DNA of 11,142 nucleotides from CAYWNK01 sp964459495 (GTDB lineage Bacteria; Planctomycetota; UBA1135; GCA-002686595): contig CAYWNK010000213.1 of NCBI GenBank assembly GCA_964459495.1, forward strand, positions 1 through 11,142. The letters are read 5' to 3'. Numbering within the stretch: position 1 is the stretch's first letter; each line of letters begins with the position of its first letter. This document shows, in pieces, positions 6,025 to 11,142 of the stretch. The notes beneath the pieces were generated by a model that ran no database searches, was not told where the DNA came from, and saw nothing but the letters and a program-made list of their open reading frames with translations. The position numbers were made by a program, and so were the translations under genes.

Positions 6025-7725
6025 ATGGGACCCGCGCCCAAGGCCCTGCTCGGGATCATCCTCGCCGCGCTCTTGCTGCACGTCCCGATGGTGACCGCTG
6101 GCCCGATAGCCGACGACTACATCCAGCGCATGGCCCTCGAACAGCCGGGAGCGTTTGGGCGCATGGGCCCCACGGGCCTTTTTGACTTCGGAAACCGCGC
6201 GGACTTTGAGCGCGATGGGCACTCGCTGCTGCCGTGGTTTGTTGGTGACGACTGGCGCGTCCGCTTCCTGCGCCCGCTTGCCAGCCTTGAGATCGCGCTG
6301 CAGCAGCGCGTCTTCGGGTCGCACGAAGTTCCCCGTCATCTGGTGGGCCTGGGCGTGTTGGCGGCCGTGCTCGCCGCGGCCTGGCGCCTGTTTCGGGGCC
6401 TTGGGCTCAGCCACCGGGCGACGAGCATCGCCGTGTGCATCCTCGGATTCAGCGACGCGGCTGTCCTCCCCGTCGGCTGGGCAGCGAATCGCAGCAGTGC
6501 CTGGTGCCTGCTGCTGGTCCTGCTCGCGCTCGACGCCGCGGGGCGGCGCGCACCGCTGCTCGCAATCGTCTTGGCCTGCGCCGCGACGCTATTCAAGGAG
6601 TCGGGCCTGGTCGCGTTCCCGCTGATCGGGCTGCGCCACTTCGGCGCGGGGGGCCCGGCCCATCCCAGACGCATGACCTTCGCCGCTGCGAGTGCAGGCC
6701 TGATCGGCGTCTATCTCGTGAGCTATCTAGGCGCTGGCTACGGCACGACGAGCGCCATGTATGCCGCGCCCTGGTCCGCACCGCTGCGCTTCGCAGGACA
6801 CCTTGCCGTTCTGTGTACCGCCGGCGTCGCTAGCCTCGCTGGCCCCTTCCCCGTCGATCAAGCCGGCTTGGAACCAAGGACCGCATGGGCCGTTGGGCTC
6901 GCGGGCTTGACCCTGGTCGTATGCCTGGTACGCGCCTTCCACGGGGATGTACGCGGGCACCCGGCGACCCCGGTGCTGATCGCCGTCATGCTTCTCGCCC
7001 TGGTGCCCGAGGCCGGTGCCGCCCCCTCGGACCGGCTCCTCTGGCCCGCGACCGCCGGCGCCGCCGGCCTACTCGGCATCGCCCTCGATCGGCGGCTGAT
7101 CCGCTGGCCCGCCGCCAGCGTTCGTGGACGGCTCCTGACAGCAGCGGTCCTGCTGAGCGCCACCCTGCTGTCCGGCCTATCCACAGCGGGCCTCGGCTTG
7201 CTCCATCGCCGCCTCGCCGCCACCACCCGGGCGATCGCTGCCGATTCAACCCTCGGCAACGGAGCGCGGGATGTGCTGATTCTGCAGGCCAGCAACGCCT
7301 ACACCGCCTTCGTGTTCCCGCCGATGTACGCCTATGCCCACAACGACCGCGAGGTTCGCTTCCAGTCCCTGCAGGTTGGACGCCAGTCCCTCCGCATGAC
7401 GCGTACGGGCGAGCGAAGCGCGACGTTCGAGTCCGAGGAGCCACTCCTCACCGGCCCCTTCGAACGCCTCTATCTGACCGACCTGGCCACCACCGCCCTG
7501 CCCGTCGGAGCCGTCAGGCAGGCGGGCGGTCTGCGCTTCGAGGTTCTGGAGTCCGGGGTGGATGGACCCACGCGCATCGGCTTCTCCGCCGATCGCAGCC
7601 TCGACGCACCGGATCTCCTGCTCGCCGTCCAGCGCGGCGAGCGTTTCGAAGCACTCGATCCTCCGGGGCCAGGAGAAAGCCTGGACCTCGTCGCTCCGCC
7701 CCCGGCCCTGCCCCTCGTACCCTAG
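6025..7725 (+). CDS. Large polytopic membrane protein, GT-C glycosyltransferase-like
   Basis: A 566-residue protein with about ten to eleven predicted membrane segments (near 6-24, 104-124, 131-150, 157-170, 178-200, 217-236, 255-274, 287-304, 316-331, 337-354 and 369-392). A hydrophilic C-terminal part at about 395-566 follows. After the first segment comes a long outside loop opening with D30-D31-Y32 and containing FLRPL (81-85). An acidic pair at this place is the usual mark of GT-C enzymes that take sugars from polyprenyl-phosphate donors. Further on are WAANRSSAW (152-160) and LFKESG (189-194), the latter resembling the KE motif of PMT/TMTC-like proteins. No strong match to a named family is claimed. 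The next gene encodes a GT2 enzyme of the type that makes polyprenyl-phosphate sugars, supporting a donor-transferase pairing. The ATG lies 3 bases after the previous stop, with no clear Shine-Dalgarno site. Confidence 0.65.
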   Translation: MGPAPKALLGIILAALLLHVPMVTAGPIADDYIQRMALEQPGAFGRMGPTGLFDFGNRADFERDGHSLLPWFVGDDWRVRFLRPLASLEIALQQRVFGSHEVPRHLVGLGVLAAVLAAAWRLFRGLGLSHRATSIAVCILGFSDAAVLPVGWAANRSSAWCLLLVLLALDAAGRRAPLLAIVLACAATLFKESGLVAFPLIGLRHFGAGGPAHPRRMTFAAASAGLIGVYLVSYLGAGYGTTSAMYAAPWSAPLRFAGHLAVLCTAGVASLAGPFPVDQAGLEPRTAWAVGLAGLTLVVCLVRAFHGDVRGHPATPVLIAVMLLALVPEAGAAPSDRLLWPATAGAAGLLGIALDRRLIRWPAASVRGRLLTAAVLLSATLLSGLSTAGLGLLHRRLAATTRAIAADSTLGNGARDVLILQASNAYTAFVFPPMYAYAHNDREVRFQSLQVGRQSLRMTRTGERSATFESEEPLLTGPFERLYLTDLATTALPVGAVRQAGGLRFEVLESGVDGPTRIGFSADRSLDAPDLLLAVQRGERFEALDPPGPGESLDLVAPPPALPLVP

Positions 7726-7730
7726 GGCCC

Positions 7731-8714
7731 GTGAGCACAAGATCGAATCCGCCCCGCGTCAGCATCGCCGCCGCCGTGCTCGACGAAGCCGAGGTGCTAC
7801 CCGAGTTTCTGAGGCGCTGTCAGGCTGTGCTCGACGGGGTACCGGGAGACGGTCACGAGCTGCTCCTGGTCGACGACGGCAGCAGCGACGGCAGCGGTGA
7901 CCTGATCGCCGCTGCCGCTGAATCCGACCCGCGCATTCGCCTGATCGGACTCTCCCGCAACTTCGGCCACCAACGCGCCCTGCGCTGCGCCCTCGACCAC
8001 GTGGCCGGCGAGGTGGTCATCCTGATGGATGCCGACCTGCAGGATCCCCCTGAAGCGATCCCGGACTTCCTCGCCCGCTGGCGCGACGGCTTCGACGTGG
8101 TCTACGCCAGGCGCGTGGAGCGCAAGGAAGGGCCGCTGCTGCGGGCCGGCTACTGGCTGCACTACCGCCTGCTCGCCGCCCAGTCCGCCGTGCCCCTGCC
8201 GGTGGACGCGGGCGACTTCTCGCTGCTCTCCAGGCGCGTGGTCGACGCGATGGCCGCAGCGCCCGAGCGCCACCGCTACCTGCGCGGCCTGCGCGCCTGG
8301 GTCGGCTTCGAGCAAACCGGCATCGACGTCGAACGCGGCGCGCGCGCGGCAGGCCGGAGCAAGTACAGCCCCCTGCGCCTGCTGGCCCTGGCGGCTGACG
8401 GCCTCTTCGCGTTCTCGACCCTGCCCCTGCGCGCGGTCACGGCCCTGGGCTGCTTGGCCATGCTGCTCTCGGGCGCCTTCGGCCTTTACGCCGTCTATGC
8501 CAAGGCTTTCCACGACCGGTCCCCGCGCGGCTTCACCGCTCTGATCGTCGCGATCGTGTTTCTGTCCGGCGTGCAGCTGCTCTCCCTCGGCGTGATCGGC
8601 GAGTACCTCGGCCGCGTCTACGACGAGGTCAAGGCACGTCCGCCCTACGTCATCGCCCGACGAGCGGGCCGCCCGAGCTCACCCGCCGGATCACCCCAGG
8701 GGCCCCGTGGATAG
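7731..8714 (+). CDS. GT2 glycosyltransferase, polyprenyl-phosphate sugar synthase (DPM1/GtrB/ArnC-like)
   Basis: A 327-residue GT-A-fold enzyme expected to move a sugar from a nucleotide donor to polyprenyl phosphate at the cytoplasmic face of the membrane. Motifs: VDDGSSDGS (47-55), LSRNFGHQRAL (74-84), MDADLQDPP (99-107; the DXD carries the metal and donor), GDFSLLSRRV (161-170), RYLRGLRAW (182-190) and RSKYSPLRL (209-217). Two C-terminal membrane segments at about 233-256 and 268-290 end in the GEYLGRVYDEVK signature usual in this subfamily. The GTG start at 7731 lies 5 bases after the preceding stop. Its AGGG overlaps that stop, so translation is likely coupled. The open frame continues upstream, but that part overlaps the GT-C gene and is unlike any glycosyltransferase. 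The sugar cannot be told from sequence. No GtrA-type flippase is in the window. Confidence 0.92.
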   Translation: MSTRSNPPRVSIAAAVLDEAEVLPEFLRRCQAVLDGVPGDGHELLLVDDGSSDGSGDLIAAAAESDPRIRLIGLSRNFGHQRALRCALDHVAGEVVILMDADLQDPPEAIPDFLARWRDGFDVVYARRVERKEGPLLRAGYWLHYRLLAAQSAVPLPVDAGDFSLLSRRVVDAMAAAPERHRYLRGLRAWVGFEQTGIDVERGARAAGRSKYSPLRLLALAADGLFAFSTLPLRAVTALGCLAMLLSGAFGLYAVYAKAFHDRSPRGFTALIVAIVFLSGVQLLSLGVIGEYLGRVYDEVKARPPYVIARRAGRPSSPAGSPQGPRG

Positions 8715-9441
8715 AAGCCTCGTCGCCTCCTACGCGGACCTGGCCGAGCACCACTGGTGGTGGCGCGCCCGGCGCGCGGTCCTGGCCGCCGAACTCGAAC
8801 GCCTCGCCCGCCGCCGCCCCTTCCCACGCATCCTCGAGGTGGGCTGCGCCTCGGGCGCCAACCTCCCCCTCTTCGCGGACTACGGCGAGGTGCGGGCCCT
8901 CGAGCCCGACGCCGCCCTGCGCGGCAAGGACAGCCGCATCCTGGCCCGCCCGCTCGACGCGACCTACGAGCCCGACCGCCCCTTCGATCTCGTCGCGGCC
9001 CTTGACGTGCTCGAGCACGTCCAGGACCGCGCGACCTTCCTCGCCCAGGCCCGGCGCGTGCTCAGCCCGGAGGGCTGCTTGCTGGTGACCGTCCCCGCCC
9101 ACCGCTGGCTCTGGACCCGGCACGACGAGGCCAACCAGCACCTGCTGCGCTACTCGAAAAGCGCGCTGAGGAACGAGCTCGAAACCGCGGGTTTCCAGGT
9201 CAGCCGCGCCCGCCTGTTCTTCCCCAGCCTCGTTCCCGCGAAACTCGCCGTGCGGCTGGTCGAAGCGCTCAAGCGCAAGAAGCCAAGCGAGCCGCCGCGC
9301 GTGCCAGCCGCCCCCTGGAACAACCTCGCCGCGGGCTGGCTGCGCGTGGAAGACCGCCTCTTGGGCCCCCTCCACTTACCCATCGGCAGCAGCCTCCTGG
9401 CGCTTGCGAGCCCGCCGAATGCGGTACGGGGGCGGAAGTAG
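8707..9441 (+). CDS. Class I SAM-dependent methyltransferase
   Basis: A 244-residue Rossmann-fold methyltransferase. The N-terminus carries HHWWWRARR (15-23), a signature seen in a Methyltransf_11/23-like group often found in envelope-glycan clusters. Motif I is ILEVGCASGANL (42-53), the acidic end of strand 2 is LEPD (65-68), and LDVLEHV (99-105) is the post-II motif. VTVPAHRWLWTRHDE (127-141) and HLLRYSKSAL (145-154) are also typical of the group. The GTG start at 8707 overlaps the end of the GT2 gene by 8 bases and has AGGGG four bases upstream, so it is the last, coupled gene of this operon. The substrate is probably a sugar, lipid or lipid-linked glycan made by its neighbours (inference). 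There are no membrane segments; it is cytoplasmic, possibly membrane-associated through its basic C-terminal third. Confidence 0.88.
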   Translation: MDRSLVASYADLAEHHWWWRARRAVLAAELERLARRRPFPRILEVGCASGANLPLFADYGEVRALEPDAALRGKDSRILARPLDATYEPDRPFDLVAALDVLEHVQDRATFLAQARRVLSPEGCLLVTVPAHRWLWTRHDEANQHLLRYSKSALRNELETAGFQVSRARLFFPSLVPAKLAVRLVEALKRKKPSEPPRVPAAPWNNLAAGWLRVEDRLLGPLHLPIGSSLLALASPPNAVRGRK

Positions 9442-9452
9442 ATCCGTACCGC
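9421..9452. terminator. Perfect 9-bp hairpin at the second convergent junction
   Basis: GCGGTACGG (9421-9429) is the exact reverse complement of CCGTACCGC (9444-9452), with a 14-base loop containing the methyltransferase TAG stop (9439-9441). The lipoprotein gene ends at 9455 on the other strand, so transcripts from both sides would carry the stem. No T tract follows on either strand. A bidirectional 3'-end structure is likely from position; true termination is unproven. Confidence 0.5.
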
Positions 9453-9454
9453 TC

Positions 9455-10282
9455 TCAGTAGGACCAGGAGACGCCTAGGGAAACCCAGGTTTGGGTCTCT
9501 TCAATTCCAATGACTTCGAACCAGTCGACGAAATCGGAGTCGACGACATCTGAGTATGCGGCTTGGAAGTTGACGGTGGTGTGGCGGTCCACCGCGTAAC
9601 TGACTCGCCCAACCAACGTCGCGTCCGCGATTCCGCTTGTCTGGGGCGCTTGGGCGTAGTTCCAGAAGGCCTGATTCTCGTCCATCCAGGCGACGCCGAC
9701 CGCCAGGTCAGCGAACCAATCCTCGCTCAAGACAAAGGAGCGAGCGAGGGAACCGCGAACGTAAGCGCCGTCGACCTCGTCGACGTCATAGTGAACCTCA
9801 AGGGTGGGTTCGAGCTTGAGCAGACTCGGAGGGAGTTGGGCCGTGTATGCCAGCAGGACTTCCGCGGTGGCCCCGCGCTCGCCGTTCGGAAATTCGAGAC
9901 CATTGGGAAGGTTGTAGCTCACGAGCCCCATGGTGAGCACGGCACTCTCGAATGCCTGTTCGTACAAGAAGTGGAAGTCGATTTGGCTGAAGCGGCCGCC
10001 GTGCCCATCCGGCAACCAAGCATCACCAGTGTCATTGCTGAGGTCCAAGTTCCCCCAGGCCCGAGCGATCAGGCGACCGTCCTTGCGTGCAGCGAGAGAG
10101 GTATCAAGGCTCGACTGCAAGACACCCTCCTCGTTCTGAACCATTCCGCGGTGAACGTACTTGGTGGCCACATCCATCGAATACGCGACCTCTGGAACAG
10201 TGCCCTCGGGAACGACACAGCCAACAAGGAGACATGCGACGGCAGACGCGAATGCGACGCGGCGCCCTGACAGAAGGATCAT
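9455..10282 (-). CDS. Outer-membrane-type lipoprotein with probable beta-barrel body (Gcw_chp-like)
   Basis: A 275-residue secreted protein. The N-terminus MILLSGRR is followed by a hydrophobic stretch ending in the lipobox LVGC (19-22), so C22 should be lipidated by Lgt after signal peptidase II cleavage. V23 at +2 does not signal inner-membrane retention under the E. coli rule. The mature part is rich in alternating amphipathic beta segments (for example near 69-81, 100-108, 113-123, 138-148, 157-166, 172-184, 190-200, 219-230, 235-244 and 264-275) and ends in SWSY, an aromatic C-terminus like many barrels. The opening VAYSMDVATKYVHRGMVQN resembles the start of the Gcw_chp/TIGR02001 family (a VSDYxFRGxxQ pattern). 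The ATG at 10282 was chosen for its signal peptide; the frame extends to 10903 but there overlaps the upstream gene. No clear Shine-Dalgarno site. Function unknown; possibly a pore or structural envelope protein. Confidence 0.7.
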   Translation of the reverse strand: MILLSGRRVAFASAVACLLVGCVVPEGTVPEVAYSMDVATKYVHRGMVQNEEGVLQSSLDTSLAARKDGRLIARAWGNLDLSNDTGDAWLPDGHGGRFSQIDFHFLYEQAFESAVLTMGLVSYNLPNGLEFPNGERGATAEVLLAYTAQLPPSLLKLEPTLEVHYDVDEVDGAYVRGSLARSFVLSEDWFADLAVGVAWMDENQAFWNYAQAPQTSGIADATLVGRVSYAVDRHTTVNFQAAYSDVVDSDFVDWFEVIGIEETQTWVSLGVSWSY

Positions 10283-10300
10283 GGTTGGGGCAGGCAGGGG

Positions 10301-10366
10301 GGAACGAGAAAGGGCAGGGTTGGCAGAGGGCTGCGTGGGACGAGCTAGCCTTGCGGCTCTCGTTCC
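10301..10366. repeat. 9-base inverted repeat between two minus-strand genes
   Basis: GGAACGAGA (10301-10309) and TCTCGTTCC (10358-10366) are exact reverse complements, 48 bases apart. They fill most of the 83-base gap between the upstream gene's stop and the lipoprotein ATG. Smaller internal pairing exists (GCAG/CTGC around AGGG). There is no T tract. It could be a long-loop 3' structure, a leader structure of the lipoprotein mRNA, or chance. Confidence 0.3.
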
Positions 10367-11142
10367 TACAACCCTTGGAGCTTGAATTCGGACCAATGGG
10401 CGATGCCCTTCGCAACGAAGAGCACGAGGTGGGCGGGCCGCGCCCCGGGCGCCGTAGGGAAGGAGAAGAACTTCTGGGGATCCGAAGCGAGCCGCACGGT
10501 GAGCTGATCGGCCTGATGCGCCAGGACAAAATCCAGGTTGCCGCCTCCTGCCACCAGCACCGCCGAGGGGGTGTCGGCCTTCGGGATCCATGCTGCACCT
10601 GGTTCTCCGGGCGCAAAGGCAGCACAGCTCAGCACCTGCTCCTCCCCGCTTCCAGGGGCGAGCTGCAGCTGAAGTCGGGAGCCGTCCCGCATGTCGATGC
10701 AGAGGCCCGAGGTTGGGTCCTCGGTCATCTGACCCGCGAAGGGCATGGCCTGCACCTTGAGCTTCCCGGAAAGCTGCCAGGCTCCCCCAGGAAGTGAGCG
10801 GCGACACTCCATGCGAGTCGTCGGATGCTTGGCCTCCAGGATCTGCTGGCCGGTCAGGTCGGCCCCCCACCGATGCTTTCCATTCTTGGGCTCGAATGAC
10901 CATCCAACCAAAACGTCGCCCACCTCCGACCAGCCGCCGAACAGCTCAAGTGTGGCGTTTCGCTCCATGGGCGGGCCCGGCTCCAGGACCGCAACCGGCT
11001 CCGCGAATGCAGGCTGATCGGCTCCCTCTTCCGGACCCTGCGGAACCTCGGCTCCTGAGGATTTGGGGTCCTTCTCGGGCGCGGATGGGTCATCCACCTG
11101 CAGGACGTTCTTCTCTTCAGAATCCCCAGCCTGCTGCGAGGG
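10366..11142 (-). CDS. Hypothetical acidic, beta-rich protein, 5' end outside the window
   Basis: The frame is open through the right edge, so only the C-terminal 258 residues or so are seen. An internal GTG at 11097 is not needed as a start. The visible N-terminal part is rich in Pro, Glu, Asp and Ala and is probably a flexible linker. From LELFGGWSEVGD onward the rest (about 195 residues) is compact and beta-rich: GGWSEVGDVLVGWSFE, GAWQLSGKLKVQAM, SGLCIDMRDGSRLQLQL and a closing GIAHWSEFKLQGL. This pattern suggests a concanavalin/LamG- or DUF1080-like jelly-roll domain, but I do not recognise a specific family. Two cysteines are visible (in RMECRR and SGLCID), plus one in SCAAF. It ends 83 bases before the lipoprotein ATG on the same strand, so the two may be cotranscribed. 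The missing N-terminus could carry a signal peptide, an anchor or another domain. Confidence 0.6.
   Translation of the reverse strand, partial: PSQQAGDSEEKNVLQVDDPSAPEKDPKSSGAEVPQGPEEGADQPAFAEPVAVLEPGPPMERNATLELFGGWSEVGDVLVGWSFEPKNGKHRWGADLTGQQILEAKHPTTRMECRRSLPGGAWQLSGKLKVQAMPFAGQMTEDPTSGLCIDMRDGSRLQLQLAPGSGEEQVLSCAAFAPGEPGAAWIPKADTPSAVLVAGGGNLDFVLAHQADQLTVRLASDPQKFFSFPTAPGARPAHLVLFVAKGIAHWSEFKLQGL

Noticed and set aside
6885..7730. Upstream extension of the GT2 frame
   Set aside because: It overlaps the GT-C gene in another frame, and the translation is low-complexity Arg/Pro-rich. The true start is GTG 7731, coupled to the preceding stop.
7718..7731. TACCCT seven bases before GTG 7731 as a -10 box for a leaderless internal promoter
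   Set aside because: The bases encode the end of the GT-C protein. There is no -35 match, and tight coupling explains expression without a promoter.
9563..10797. Two overlapping plus-strand frames opposite the lipoprotein and hypothetical genes
   Set aside because: No motifs, unusual composition, and antisense to a protein with a clear signal peptide. Treated as shadow frames.
10283..10903. Upstream extension of the lipoprotein frame
   Set aside because: It overlaps the neighbouring minus-strand gene, and the signal peptide with lipobox begins exactly at the ATG at 10282.
1..11142. Mobile element, CRISPR array, tRNA or toxin-antitoxin genes
   Set aside because: No transposase or integrase motifs, no regularly spaced repeats, no cloverleaf and no small paired frames were seen on either strand.

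Overview
The window is gene-dense, high-G+C bacterial DNA. Nine genes appear complete, although the first could begin upstream of the window, and one is cut by the right edge. No gap without a gene exceeds about 160 bases. LpxL-type and DUF374-type acyltransferases, an outer-membrane-type lipoprotein and polyprenol-dependent glycosyltransferases point to a Gram-negative (diderm) organism. High G+C, frequent GTG/TTG starts and weak Shine-Dalgarno sites would fit a planctomycete, a myxobacterium-like lineage or a related environmental phylum. No ribosomal or marker gene is present to settle this. I see no tRNA, rRNA, CRISPR array, insertion sequence or phage gene.

Layout. (1) 19-969 (+) encodes an LpxL/HtrB-family acyltransferase. 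It converges, with a 3-base gap, on (2) a minus-strand operon reading from 5146 down to 973: cytochrome P450, a fatty acyl-AMP ligase fused to an acyl carrier domain, and a DUF374 acyltransferase. (3) A divergent intergenic region of about 158 bases holds short palindromes and a possible promoter. (4) A plus-strand operon from 5305 to 9441 encodes a second DUF374 acyltransferase, a large GT-C-like membrane protein, a DPM1/GtrB-type GT2 glycosyltransferase and a SAM methyltransferase. Its genes are spaced 3 and 5 bases apart, then overlap by 8. (5) Converging on that operon is a minus-strand pair: a lipoprotein with a probable beta-barrel body (9455-10282) and, upstream of it, the C-terminal part of an unrecognised acidic, beta-rich protein (10366 to the window edge).

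How the genes may work together (inference). The ligase-ACP protein would activate a free fatty acid as acyl-AMP and load it on its own carrier domain. The P450 could oxidise that acyl chain, and one or more of the three acyltransferases could pass it to a lipid or sugar acceptor. The divergent operon would build a sugar on a polyprenyl phosphate (GT2), transfer it on the periplasmic side (GT-C), and methylate a product or intermediate. Together they look like a locus for an unusual acylated glycolipid or modified envelope lipid. I do not recognise it as any named pathway.

Two structural details stand out. Both convergent gene junctions carry hairpins overlapping the stop codons, with no following T tract. 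In addition, a 15-16 base near-identical direct repeat sits directly before the starts of the first and last genes of the plus-strand operon.
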